This document shows positions 56,067 to 64,000 of a stretch of DNA of 64,000 bases, piece after piece. The notes under the pieces are model-generated. The model did no database searches. It was not told the origin of the DNA and saw only the letters and a program-made list of their open reading frames with translations. Positions within the stretch are counted from its first letter, which is position 1. Each line of letters begins with the position of its first letter. The stretch covers positions 248,001 through 312,000 of the forward strand of contig NZ_CP009459.1 of NCBI RefSeq assembly GCF_000758325.1, given 5' to 3'. The stretch is from Cedecea neteri. Its GTDB lineage: Bacteria > Pseudomonadota > Gammaproteobacteria > Enterobacterales > Enterobacteriaceae. The position numbers and the translations under genes were made by a program.

Positions 56067-57260
56067 ATGAACAAAGCGCTGGTCGTGATTTTCTCCACCA
56101 TTTGCCTGGATGCCGTTGGCATCGGCCTGATCTTTCCTATTCTGCCACGCCTGCTGGAAGAGGTGACGCACACCCCGGATATCGCCCACTGGATCGGCAT
56201 CATGACCGCGCTGTATGCCCTGATGCAGTTTGTTTTCGCCCCGCTGCTGGGGGCGATGAGCGACAACTATGGCCGCCGTCCCGTGCTGCTCGTTTCCCTT
56301 ATCGGGGCCGCCGTGAACTACCTGATCATGGCCTTCGCCCCGCACCTGTGGATGCTGCTGCTGGGCCGTGCCATTGCCGGGTTGACCAGCGCTAACGTCT
56401 CGGTGGCGATGGCTTATATCACCGACGTCACCCCGGCGGATAAACGCGCCCGTCGCTTCGGGCTGTTTAACGCCATGTTTGGGGCCGGGTTTATCATCGG
56501 CCCGGTGCTTGGCGGACTGTTGGGCGATGCCTGGGTACGGCTGCCGTTTATTGCGGCTGCCGTGCTCAACACCGTTAACCTGCTGATGGCGCTGTTTATG
56601 CTGCCGGAATCCCGCGAACCCGCCCGCCAGCGGTTCAGTTTTGCCGTACTCAATCCCCTGCAGCCTCTTCGTCGAATTTTCACCCTGAAAGGGCTTATCC
56701 CGATTGCGATGGTATTTTTCATTCTGAGCGCAACCGGCGAAGTGTACGGCACCTGCTGGGCGCTTTGGGGGACAGATACTTTCGGCTGGAACGGGCTGTG
56801 GATTGGGCTTTCGCTGGGGGCTTACGGTATCTGCCAGACGCTGACGCAGGCGCTGCTTCCCGGCCCGATAACCCGCTGGCTGGGGGAGCGCGGCGCGGTG
56901 CTGTTTGGCATTTTTAGCTCGTGTATTGCACTGACGATGCTGGCCTTTGTACAAGCAGGCTGGCAGGTGTTTCTGATTATGCCGCTGTTCGGGCTGGGCG
57001 GCGTTGGCACCCCGGCCCTGCAGGCGCTAGCCACCCGGAAGGTGGATGAAGCCAGCCAGGGTCAGCTGCAGGGGATTCTCGCCTCGGCGGTCAGCCTGGC
57101 GTCTATCATTGCCCCGCTGGGCTTCTCAAGCTTCTACTTTGTGGTGCAGGACTCGTGGCCCGGCGCTATCTGGCTGTCGGTGATCGTGGTGTACGCCATT
57201 GCCGTGCCGCTGGTGTTATTCAGCACCCGCGGCAGACAGGCAGCGCAAGATCCAGCCTAG
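56067..57260 (+). CDS. TetA-like MFS efflux transporter
   Basis: A 12-segment MFS transporter of 397 aa from ATG 56067 (MNKALVVIFSTICLDAVGIG). It follows the Tet(A)/Tet(B) pattern closely: LDAVGIGLIFPILPRLL in segment 1, LGAMSDNYGRRPVLL as motif A, and QGQLQGILASAVSL in segment 11. These are drug:H+ antiporters. Chromosomal members in enterics do not always confer tetracycline resistance, so the substrate is open. It overlaps the convergent reductase stop by 4 nt. Confidence 0.88.
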   Translation: MNKALVVIFSTICLDAVGIGLIFPILPRLLEEVTHTPDIAHWIGIMTALYALMQFVFAPLLGAMSDNYGRRPVLLVSLIGAAVNYLIMAFAPHLWMLLLGRAIAGLTSANVSVAMAYITDVTPADKRARRFGLFNAMFGAGFIIGPVLGGLLGDAWVRLPFIAAAVLNTVNLLMALFMLPESREPARQRFSFAVLNPLQPLRRIFTLKGLIPIAMVFFILSATGEVYGTCWALWGTDTFGWNGLWIGLSLGAYGICQTLTQALLPGPITRWLGERGAVLFGIFSSCIALTMLAFVQAGWQVFLIMPLFGLGGVGTPALQALATRKVDEASQGQLQGILASAVSLASIIAPLGFSSFYFVVQDSWPGAIWLSVIVVYAIAVPLVLFSTRGRQAAQDPA

Positions 57261-57934
57261 TTCCGGCGGTCGGCACAGGCCACGATATCGGGCTTCGCCA
57301 TAATGGTTTTGTTCACGCCAAAACGCGTGATATTCAGCATGGCGTTGCCGATGTCGATAATTGATAAAAAGCGCTTCCCGGTGGTGGCACTGATAAGGCG
57401 CATCACTGGCGCAATAACGGTGTAGAACAGTCGATAGGCCGGGGTTCGGGACTGCACTTCCGGCGTCGGCAGAATAAACGCCGGGCGGAAGATAGCGGCC
57501 TTGCCCGGGAACAGCGCCAGCAATGCGTTTTCCACTTCGCCCCGCACGCGAGCCCACATCTGCGAGCTTTTCCCGCTGCTGTCTGCTCCCGCGCCAGAGA
57601 CATAAACAAACTTCATCTGCGGGCTGTGAGATTTGAGCTGTTCCGCTACCCGCAGCGTCATGTCGTAGGTTATCTGCCGATACTTAGCTTCACTGACGCC
57701 GGATGAACTGATCCCGGCGCAGAAGAAACAGGCATCCACATCGCGGAATAGCGGATCGGCCGCGTCAAACGCCAGCAAATCACCGTTCACCACGTACCGA
57801 ATCCGGGGATCGTGCTCGCCCGCTGGCTGCGTCCTGACGAGCAGAATAATGTCGGTCACGTCTTTTGCCGCCAGGCTCGCCAGCAGGACGCCCTGCCCGA
57901 CCATGCCGCCGGAGCCTACAATCACAATTTTCAT
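57257..57934 (-). CDS. NAD(P)-binding oxidoreductase, TIP30/NmrA-like
   Basis: A 225-aa Rossmann protein from ATG 57934, with AGGAAATT before it. The dinucleotide loop VGSGGMVGQGVL lies at about 6-17, and FVYVSGAGADSSG follows at about 108-120. It belongs to the atypical SDR group near HTATIP2/YwnB. The reaction is unknown. The TetR gene upstream ends at 57951, so the two are likely cotranscribed. Confidence 0.82.
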   Translation of the reverse strand: MKIVIVGSGGMVGQGVLLASLAAKDVTDIILLVRTQPAGEHDPRIRYVVNGDLLAFDAADPLFRDVDACFFCAGISSSGVSEAKYRQITYDMTLRVAEQLKSHSPQMKFVYVSGAGADSSGKSSQMWARVRGEVENALLALFPGKAAIFRPAFILPTPEVQSRTPAYRLFYTVIAPVMRLISATTGKRFLSIIDIGNAMLNITRFGVNKTIMAKPDIVACADRRN

Positions 57935-57950
57935 GAGAATTTCCTGTGAG

Positions 57951-58520
57951 TTAAGCCGCAAGGGCATGCCACATCATGCGAAAACCTAGCTGCAGCAACT
58001 TCTCTTTGTCTGCCGGATGCCTGACGATTTGCTCGCTGGTGGCATCAGAAATATTTTGAATAATGGCGTAGATAAACGTTTTGCTGTCGGTGACAAACAG
58101 CGACTGTTTAATAGCCTCATCAAACATCTTATCCGCCTGATTCAGCGCCTCCGGCGTGCTGGCGAGCGTTTCCGGGGTCAGTAGATCCGACACTGTGAGC
58201 AGCCTGAGAACCTGCTTTCCTTCGGGATTCTTCAGCGCCCATTCCGTGTAACCGCGCCAGATGTGCAGGATCTGCGTGCGGAAGTCGGCCTCCTTTGGAT
58301 AGCCAGCCACCAGCAGATCGGACATATCCTGCTTCAGTTTTAAATAGACCTCGTTTAGCAACTGATCTTTCGTCGGGAAGTAGGTAAACAGCGTGCCTAC
58401 CGCCACCTCCGCTCGTTTCGCAATGCTGGCCGTGGTGGCCGACAAACCGCTTTCCGCAATAATCGCCACCGCGGCGTCCAGAAGTGCCGCCTGTTTTTGC
58501 GGGCTTAGGGGTCTTGCCAT
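57951..58520 (-). CDS. TetR-family regulator with reductase and SDR genes
   Basis: A 189-aa TetR regulator from ATG 58520 (MARPLSPQKQ). The HTH is TTASIAKRAEVAVGTLFTYF (about 29-48). It is placed between an SDR gene (upstream) and an NmrA-like reductase (downstream), all on the minus strand, so it may be part of one operon. A TetR-type palindrome lies upstream of the SDR gene. The frame extends 31 codons upstream without similarity. Confidence 0.87.
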   Translation of the reverse strand: MARPLSPQKQAALLDAAVAIIAESGLSATTASIAKRAEVAVGTLFTYFPTKDQLLNEVYLKLKQDMSDLLVAGYPKEADFRTQILHIWRGYTEWALKNPEGKQVLRLLTVSDLLTPETLASTPEALNQADKMFDEAIKQSLFVTDSKTFIYAIIQNISDATSEQIVRHPADKEKLLQLGFRMMWHALAA

Positions 58521-58614
58521 TCCAGCGTCTCCGGGGTCAATAAAATATCCGGATAGTGTAATAGATTTAGCCACCGGGGTTTGAGCTTTGCTCCCGCGAG
58601 GGCGGAAGCGCACA

Positions 58615-59466
58615 TTACTCGGGAATAAACCCGGTTTTGCCTTCGATCACCACCGAGGCAGACAGCGCTTTTTGATCTTCCAGCGACTGCAGGTTCTTCT
58701 CATAGCTGCCCTTGAGGATCTGGAATGCATCCGCACCCAGCGCGGTTCTGAGCGGCGGCTCCGCCTGCTGGCTCAGGCTATAAATGGCGTCGGCCATTTT
58801 CTGCGGGTCACCGGCGTTGCTCTCTTCGCCATGCCCGGCAATCCAGCGGCGCAGCTGCCCCACGGTGCCGTTTTTGTAGGCTTCGGACTCTTCCGTCCAG
58901 CGCACATTCGCCTGGAAGTTAGTTTTAATCGAACCCGGCTCGATGATTTGCACTTTAATGCCGAACTCCGCCACTTCCTGCGCGGTGCTTTCAGCAAACC
59001 CTTCCAGGCCATACTTCGCCGCGTGGTAGAACGCTCCGCCAGGGAACGCGACGCGCCCGCCCATGCTGGTGATGTAAATCAGGCGGCCTTGTTTTTTGGC
59101 GCGAAAAGCGGGCAAGAATGCGCGAGTGATATGCACCGGAGAAAGCAGGTTCAGGGCAAGCTGATGCTCAATTTCCTGCCCGGTGAACTCTTCCATCGCA
59201 CCGATAATCGCCCCTCCGGCGTTATTGACGACGACATCGCTATCACCGTGCTTTTTGGCGACAGCGGGCAAGCTGGCAAAGTCGGTCACATCCAGCTTTT
59301 CAACAATAAGCTGCGCGGCATACTGCTGCTGCAGATCGGCCAAAGCGGCAGGGTTCCGCACTGCGGCCACGACGGTGTTGCCCGCCTCCAGCACGCGATG
59401 GGTCAGCGCCAGGCCCAGGCCAGCGGAAGCCCCGGTGATAAACCACTTTTCAGTTTTAGACGTCAT
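58615..59466 (-). CDS. Short-chain dehydrogenase/reductase
   Basis: A classical SDR of 283 aa. The NAD(P) loop is TGASAGLG (11-18), NNAG at 81-84, and the catalytic triad is Ser134, Tyr147 and Lys151 (YHAAK). The basic residue Arg37 after strand beta-2 suggests NADPH preference. The substrate is unknown. It is the first gene of the SDR-TetR-reductase group, with a palindrome 77 bp upstream. Confidence 0.9.
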   Translation of the reverse strand: MTSKTEKWFITGASAGLGLALTHRVLEAGNTVVAAVRNPAALADLQQQYAAQLIVEKLDVTDFASLPAVAKKHGDSDVVVNNAGGAIIGAMEEFTGQEIEHQLALNLLSPVHITRAFLPAFRAKKQGRLIYITSMGGRVAFPGGAFYHAAKYGLEGFAESTAQEVAEFGIKVQIIEPGSIKTNFQANVRWTEESEAYKNGTVGQLRRWIAGHGEESNAGDPQKMADAIYSLSQQAEPPLRTALGADAFQILKGSYEKNLQSLEDQKALSASVVIEGKTGFIPE

Positions 59467-59542
59467 CTTTGTATCCTCGGTTGATCAGCGCGGCGCGTGG
59501 CCTGGCGGCTGTTGATGGTAAGTATTGTGGCCAATCATTAAA

Positions 59543-59560
59543 TGACTGACCACTCACTCA
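59543..59560. promoter_or_regulatory. Possible operator upstream of the SDR gene
   Basis: TGACTGACCACTCACTCA has the symmetric pattern TGA.TGA......TCA.TCA. TetR-family operators often use this arrangement. It lies in the promoter region of the SDR gene and may be the site of the TetR encoded downstream. Confidence 0.5.
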
Positions 59561-59680
59561 ATTATAAAACTGGCGATTTAATTTGCAATACGCGGAAATG
59601 AAATTTACTCCCTGGTCAGACGGGAATGAGAAGAAAAGACAGATTTATCAATTCGCTGGGATCGGATTTTTTTTGAAGAA

Positions 59681-59700
59681 GGGGCATTTTCTGCCCCAAA
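59681..59700 (-). terminator. Hairpin after the first chemoreceptor gene
   Basis: GGGGCA / TGCCCC with a 5-nt loop directly follows the MCP stop. The following minus-strand sequence is TTCTTC then A-rich, so it is a weak terminator candidate. Confidence 0.4.
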
Positions 59701-59710
59701 ACTAAAAACA

Positions 59711-61261
59711 CTATGCGCCGTGCAGCGTGAAAACCCGAATACTGTTAATCAGCATGCCGGACTGTTCCTTCAGGGAACCGCTGGCCGCGGAGGACTGCTC
59801 AACCAGAGAGGCGTTTTGCTGAGTGGTGGTATCAATCTGCCCCATCGCAGCATTAATTTGCGCGATGCCGTCGCTTTGCTCATGACTCGCGCGGGCAATT
59901 TCATCCACCAGTTGCTGCACGCGGGCAACGTTTTCAACGATGTCCTGCATCCCCTCATCCGCTTCTGTGACCAGCTTACGACCATCGGTAATTTTGTTCA
60001 CGGACGCGCTAATGATGTCACGAATCTCTTTCGCGGAAGCCGAACTTCTCTGCGCCAGCGTTCTCACTTCCCCGGCTACCACGGCAAAACCACGCCCCTG
60101 CTCACCGGCTCTGGCAGCCTCAACGGCGGCATTTAATGCCAAGATATTGGTCTGGAACGCAATCCCTTCAATGGCCGTGATGATATCGGTCATTCTGCCT
60201 GCATCAGCATGGATTTCGCCCATTGCATCGGCAACAACATGCATGCGTTCGCTGTTGGCCTTGACCATTTCTCCGGACTCATTAAACAACGTATTCACCC
60301 GATGGGCATTACTGGCGGTGCTCTTGATCGTCGATGTTAACTGCTCTAGCGTCGCGGCAGTTTGCTCGACGCTCGCCGCCTGTTCCTCTGTTCGTGAGGC
60401 GAGATCCTGGTTGCCGGCATCAATTTCATCCGCAGCCAGGGCAATACTTTCCGCACCGGTGCTGACGTTCCTCACCGTACTCCCAAGCGAAGTAATCATT
60501 TCCTGCAATGAATGCATGAGCTGCCCCAGCTCATCCTTCGCATGCACTTGCACTTTGGCGGTGAGATCGCCCTGCGCCACCCTACCGGCAACGTTAACTG
60601 CCTGCTGCAGCGGATGCGTAATACTGCGGGTTATGTACCAGGCCGTTGCCGCCCCCAGTGCCACACCCAGCGCGACGAGCAGCAACATAAGCAGCTCATT
60701 ATTACGCGAGTTTTTCTGAATGCTGGCATGCGTGTTGTCGATAAGCTGTTTTTGGAAATCCAGCAGAGCCTGCAGCCCCTGCCGGTATTCTTCGCTTATC
60801 GGAATAAAACGTTCCGAGATATAGGTATCCATGCCCTCATGTTCACTTCGCTCAGACCGGGCCAACCCTTCGGAACGAACCTGCAAATACTTTTCTCGCA
60901 CGGGGACAAGGTTAGCCAGCAGATGCTTGCCGGTTTCCAACGCAATCAAAGACGTGAGCTCGGACTGGACTCGGGTGGTTACCGCGGAATTCTGAGCAAT
61001 GCTGGCGAGCAGTTTTTTACGCAACATCGCATTTTCAGTTCCCATTGCCGCGATAGCGTTCCCACTACTCTTATCGACCTGCGCCAGCCATTCCTCGACC
61101 AGCCTTTCCTTCAGCAAATGCTGGTTAATCATCTCATCGACGGCGTGAACATTGTTCCGACTGAACAGGCTGGCGCCGATCCCCATCAAAATCATCAAAA
61201 ATAACAGCAGGAAAAAACCGCCGCTCAGCCTGACGCCTACACGCAAATTACTTAGTTTCAT
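59711..61261 (-). CDS. Methyl-accepting chemotaxis protein (4-helix-bundle sensor)
   Basis: A 516-aa Tsr/Tar-type receptor. TM1 (about 13-32), a periplasmic helical ligand domain (about 35-190, TarH-like), TM2 (about 190-212), HAMP (to about 265) and a signalling domain with the hairpin tip [20 protein letters not shown]. The tip binds CheW and CheA. It lacks the C-terminal NWETF-type pentapeptide, so adaptation would rely on other receptors in mixed arrays. The ligand is unknown. A perfect CRP site lies upstream. A second receptor gene lies upstream on the same strand. Confidence 0.93.
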   Translation of the reverse strand: MKLSNLRVGVRLSGGFFLLLFLMILMGIGASLFSRNNVHAVDEMINQHLLKERLVEEWLAQVDKSSGNAIAAMGTENAMLRKKLLASIAQNSAVTTRVQSELTSLIALETGKHLLANLVPVREKYLQVRSEGLARSERSEHEGMDTYISERFIPISEEYRQGLQALLDFQKQLIDNTHASIQKNSRNNELLMLLLVALGVALGAATAWYITRSITHPLQQAVNVAGRVAQGDLTAKVQVHAKDELGQLMHSLQEMITSLGSTVRNVSTGAESIALAADEIDAGNQDLASRTEEQAASVEQTAATLEQLTSTIKSTASNAHRVNTLFNESGEMVKANSERMHVVADAMGEIHADAGRMTDIITAIEGIAFQTNILALNAAVEAARAGEQGRGFAVVAGEVRTLAQRSSASAKEIRDIISASVNKITDGRKLVTEADEGMQDIVENVARVQQLVDEIARASHEQSDGIAQINAAMGQIDTTTQQNASLVEQSSAASGSLKEQSGMLINSIRVFTLHGA

Positions 61262-61434
61262 TCTCGTTCCTTAGAAAACCACATCCCGGAGTGCCCCCGA
61301 CGCCTGGCGTGAGGGAATGGCGTGTTTTGTAACCACGTTGTTAATCGATATCGGAGGTCACGCTTATTTCTGCAGGCAAAAACCAGGGGGGAACGGTCGA
61401 TAAATCAGCATTTTGACCCGAAGCAATGCTTTAA

Positions 61435-61450
61435 TGTGATCCGCGTCACA
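61435..61450. promoter_or_regulatory. CRP site upstream of the first chemoreceptor gene
   Basis: TGTGATCCGCGTCACA has both TGTGA and TCACA half-sites perfect with a 6-bp spacer. It lies about 175 bp before the 516-aa receptor start and after the terminator of the other receptor, so it should control the former. Catabolite control of motility genes is common in enterics. Confidence 0.7.
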
Positions 61451-61470
61451 ATGAAAAGATCCGTGAAAAA

Positions 61471-61511
61471 TAAAAGGCCCCGGCATATTCATGCGAAGGA
61501 GCCTTTTATTA
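61471..61511. terminator. Terminator of the second chemoreceptor gene
   Basis: AAAAGGC / GCCTTTT outer stem with inner pairing (GGCATA / TGC), flanked by A- and T-rich sequence on both sides, 20 nt after the receptor stop. It would work on the minus strand. Confidence 0.65.
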
Positions 61512-61530
61512 TTTGCTCTAAAGTTAACGA

Positions 61531-62694
61531 TTAAAACGCCTGCCAGTGTTCCTCTTCTCTTTTTAATGCCCGACGCGGAGCCAGCTGGGGCGACAATATT
61601 ACGCTCGCCTCATCGCTTTCCCCCAGATGCAGGCTGCTGGTTCTTTTTTCCAGCTCGAACACTTGTTTATTCAGCACTTCTGAAGATCCGGCCAGTTCTT
61701 CCACCACCGCCACGTTCCCCTGGGTGACTTTCTCCAGCTCGGAGAGCGCCGTAGTAATTTGCTGAATGCCTTTTTCCTGTTCGTTGGTGGAGATAAAAAT
61801 ATGCCCCATCAGCGCGTCGATATTTTCTGAGCCGGAAACAATATCCTTCATATTTTTTTCCGCTTCGGAGACCAGGCTTGCGCCCTGGAGGACATTCTGG
61901 TTGGTGATATCGATTAACGACTTAATGTTCTTGGCCGACTCAGAGCTTTTATGGGCCAGGTTCCTGACTTCACCGGCCACCACCGCAAAGCCTTTGCCGT
62001 GCTCCCCGGCACGAGCGGCTTCCACCGCGGCGTTCAACGCCAGGATATTGGTCTGGAAGGCAATGCTGTCGATGATGGTGATAATTTCCGTCATCTTATT
62101 GGCACAATCGGTTATCGAGGTCATGTTGCTGGTCAGCTTCTGCATCAGGTCGCTGCCGTGGTTGGCTGAACGGTGCGCGCCGCTGGTGATGTCGCTCAGC
62201 TCGCGAGTGCTGTCGGCATTGTTTTTTGTCCCGGCGGAAATCTGTTCCATGCTCGATGCCGTCTGAATCAGCATCGCCGACTGCTGCTCGGTTTTCACCG
62301 ACAGCGTGGCGCTTTGGTGCGCCAGGCTTTCCGAGAGCGCTTTGGCCGACTGGGACGACCTGCGAATATCCATTACCAGGGTAGTAATTTCGGCGGAAAG
62401 TGTATTTATGCCCGGGATCAGTCGTCCGGCGCAATTATTACCAAACACAGGAATATGGACCGATAAATTCCCCGAATTTATTTCATCAATACTGCGCTTA
62501 ACGTTATTAATGGGCCGTACAAGATATATCGTCATATACGTCCACAGGGAGAATAGTAAGACAACCCAGGCAATATTAAGCATGGCTAAAACAAGCACGC
62601 TGGCTGATAAAGCATATGCCAGGAAATCTATAACTAAAAAGGATATTGCCAAAAAATAGACAATAACGCTCCGAACGCTGGCATTCTTAAGCAT
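61531..62694 (-). CDS. Methyl-accepting chemotaxis protein without a periplasmic sensor domain
   Basis: A short receptor of 387 aa. Two hydrophobic segments (about 9-29 and 31-58) follow each other with almost no periplasmic loop, and a HAMP region begins at [11 protein letters not shown]. The cytoplasmic signalling domain is complete, with the tip [20 protein letters not shown]. The last residues, EEHWQAF, fit the tethering pentapeptide pattern xWxxF that binds CheR and CheB in enterics. It may sense through the membrane or cytoplasm, as Aer-like or HAMP-only receptors do. The ligand is unknown. Confidence 0.9.
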   Translation of the reverse strand: MLKNASVRSVIVYFLAISFLVIDFLAYALSASVLVLAMLNIAWVVLLFSLWTYMTIYLVRPINNVKRSIDEINSGNLSVHIPVFGNNCAGRLIPGINTLSAEITTLVMDIRRSSQSAKALSESLAHQSATLSVKTEQQSAMLIQTASSMEQISAGTKNNADSTRELSDITSGAHRSANHGSDLMQKLTSNMTSITDCANKMTEIITIIDSIAFQTNILALNAAVEAARAGEHGKGFAVVAGEVRNLAHKSSESAKNIKSLIDITNQNVLQGASLVSEAEKNMKDIVSGSENIDALMGHIFISTNEQEKGIQQITTALSELEKVTQGNVAVVEELAGSSEVLNKQVFELEKRTSSLHLGESDEASVILSPQLAPRRALKREEEHWQAF

Positions 62695-62871
62695 AGGTAA
62701 TCCTGTACGAGACTTGGGCGGGTATATTATTTATTACCTGGATTTATGGAAAAGCCATCTTATAAAATAAATCAGCGTTTAATCCCGACATAAGCCAACT
62801 GAAAAGATTTTAAATCCGCACTTTTCGTTTAAGAACGACGCTTTTCTGAATATATCCGTGACGTTACGACA

Positions 62872-62923
62872 AAGTCACTTTATTCCATGCTTCAGCAAGT
62901 CACTTGCATTTTGAAAGTCACTA
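62872..62923. promoter_or_regulatory. Three AAGTCACTT repeats upstream of the HxlR gene
   Basis: AAGTCACTT at 62872-62880 and 62897-62905, and AAGTCACTA at 62915-62923. Each unit is itself an AAGT-C-ACTT palindrome. They lie 44-95 bp before the HxlR start and are likely its binding sites. Between the receptor start and here (62695-62871) the DNA is AT-rich with nothing else visible. Confidence 0.5.
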
Positions 62924-62966
62924 TGCCAATTTGTCGCCAGACGCTAACCCGTAAACGGATCGATCC

Positions 62967-63509
62967 ATGAAAAACGAACCTCTGTGCAGCGCTCCCTGCC
63001 CCATTGCCCGCAGCCTTGGCCGTATCGGCGACAGCTGGAGCATCATGATCCTGCGGGATGCCCTGGCCGGTTTTACCCGCTTCGATGAGTTCCAGAAGAG
63101 CAGCAACGTGGCGCCCAATATTCTTTCGCGCCGCCTGAAAGAGCTGGTTGATGATGGCTTACTGGAGAAGGTTTGCTACAGCAGCGCGCCGCCGCGCTAC
63201 GAATATCACCTCACCCAGAGCGGGCGCGATTTCCGGATGGTGATTCTGGCGCTGGCGGAATGGGGCAATCGCCACTTCGCGCCCGAAGGGCGGCAGATGC
63301 AGCTGGTTGAGCGCGAAACCCAGCGCCCGGTAGAACCCATTCTTACCGATAAAGAAACCGGTGAGCCGATTGAGCCAGGAAAATACGCCATGGTGCCGGG
63401 CCCGGTGGCCTCACCGATGATGAAATACCGCCACGACTACCTGCAGCGTAAACACGCCGGTGACGCCGGGCTTAAATTCCAGCCAGAACCGTACAGAGAA
63501 CCCCAGTGA
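62967..63509 (+). CDS. HxlR-family transcriptional regulator
   Basis: A 180-aa winged-helix regulator. The HxlR domain (about 8-105) begins CSAPCPIARSLGRIGDSWS and contains NILSRRLKELVDDGLLEK. N-terminal cysteines (two, at about 8 and 12) recall redox- or electrophile-sensing members such as YodB and HypR. A C-terminal extension of about 75 residues follows. Its TGA overlaps the ATG of an EmrA-like adaptor (TGATG), so it probably controls an efflux system that continues beyond the window. Confidence 0.9.
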   Translation: MKNEPLCSAPCPIARSLGRIGDSWSIMILRDALAGFTRFDEFQKSSNVAPNILSRRLKELVDDGLLEKVCYSSAPPRYEYHLTQSGRDFRMVILALAEWGNRHFAPEGRQMQLVERETQRPVEPILTDKETGEPIEPGKYAMVPGPVASPMMKYRHDYLQRKHAGDAGLKFQPEPYREPQ

Positions 63510-64000
63510 TGAACGCCGCCCATAAGAAAAAATTGATTACGCTGACCGTGCTTGGCGCTGCGGTACTGGCAGCCGCAGGCTATGGCACATGGTGGTGGCA
63601 CAGCGGGCGCTTTATTCAGTCTACCGACGACGCCTACATCGGCGGGGATATCAGCGCCATTTCAACCAAAGTCTCCGGCTACATTCAGCAGATTGCGGTG
63701 CAGGACAACATGGCGGTGAAAAAAGGCGATCTGCTGATCCGCATTGACGACCGTGATTACCAGGCCGCGCTGGCCAAAGCCCTCGGCGAAGTTGCCGCCC
63801 AGCAGGCTGCCCTGGCGGACATCGCCGCCACGCGCCAGCTACAACAGGTGACAATCGAAGGTTCTGCCGCTTCCTTAGCGGCAGCGGCGGCGGCAACGGA
63901 CAAAACGGCCAACGACAACCGCCGCTATAACGCCCTGGAAGCCTCGAGCGCCATTTCAGCCCAGATACGCGACAACGCTTCGGCGGATTATCGCCGGGCA
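63509..64000 (+). CDS. HlyD/EmrA-family membrane-fusion protein, N-terminal part
   Basis: The first 164 codons of a periplasmic adaptor. It has a cytoplasmic start (MNAAHKKK), one membrane segment (about 9-27), then the EmrA hallmark STDDAYIGGDISAISTKVSG and the biotinyl-lipoyl half-motif VKKGDLLIRIDDRDYQAALA. An Ala- and Gln-rich coiled-coil begins near 90. It is translationally coupled to the HxlR gene. An EmrB-type MFS pump is expected downstream but is beyond the window. Confidence 0.9.
   Translation, partial: MNAAHKKKLITLTVLGAAVLAAAGYGTWWWHSGRFIQSTDDAYIGGDISAISTKVSGYIQQIAVQDNMAVKKGDLLIRIDDRDYQAALAKALGEVAAQQAALADIAATRQLQQVTIEGSAASLAAAAAATDKTANDNRRYNALEASSAISAQIRDNASADYRRA

Noticed and set aside
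56052-56954. 300-codon open frame opposite the TetA-like gene
   Set aside because: Antisense shadow of a clear MFS gene with Gln/Arg/His-rich translation.
45400-64000. Prophage, integrative element, IS or CRISPR in the accessory third
   Set aside because: No integrase, transposase, att-like repeat, phage structural gene, cas gene or regular repeat-spacer pattern was seen.

Overview
The window is chromosomal DNA of a member of the Enterobacteriaceae. The left two thirds (about 1-45.4 kb) follow the E. coli gene order around 63-64 min almost gene for gene: sdaB, xni, rlmM, ygdD, gcvA/gcvB, ygdI, csdA-csdE, tcdA, mltA, initiator tRNAs, amiC, argA, recD-recB-ptrA-recC, ppdC-ygdB-ppdB-ppdA, thyA-lgt, ptsP-rppH, DARS2, mutH, ygdR, tas, lplT-aas, omrA/omrB, galR, lysA/lysR and ygeA. 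The genus cannot be fixed from the sequence. Departures from E. coli in this part are a stand-alone PLP aminotransferase between sdaB and xni, a GNAT acetyltransferase and an AscG-like LacI regulator between galR and lysA, and an MFS exporter between lysR and ygeA.

The right third (about 45.4-64 kb) is accessory. It holds a Wzz/FepE chain-length regulator where E. coli has araE. Next is a LysR-controlled operon of an MFS permease, a formaldehyde-activating-enzyme (Fae) homologue, an aldo/keto reductase and an aldehyde dehydrogenase. It is followed by an MFS/AraC pair, a LysE exporter, a TetR/TetA-like pair, a TetR-reductase-SDR group, two chemoreceptors, and an HxlR regulator overlapping an EmrA-type adaptor that runs off the right edge.

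The core section serves DNA repair (RecBCD, MutH, Xni), tRNA modification (CsdA-CsdE-TcdA), murein turnover (MltA, AmiC), envelope lipid handling (Lgt, LplT-Aas), and lysine, arginine and thymidylate synthesis. Its non-coding elements are well preserved: GcvB with its promoter, two tRNA-fMet genes, a tandem ARG box, the DnaA boxes of DARS2, OmrA/OmrB and GalR operators.

Two observations stand out. First, a roughly 140-bp element made of two stem-loops occurs twice (after sdaB and between ptsP and lgt). The stems differ between copies while the connecting sequence is conserved, and in both places the element is flanked by two near-identical copies of a local hairpin that differs between the loci. 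That looks like a small mobile element that duplicates, or inserts beside, hairpins. Second, the Fae-reductase-dehydrogenase-permease operon suggests an aldehyde-handling pathway using a Fae fold in an enteric bacterium, a group not known for the methanopterin cofactor that classical Fae uses.
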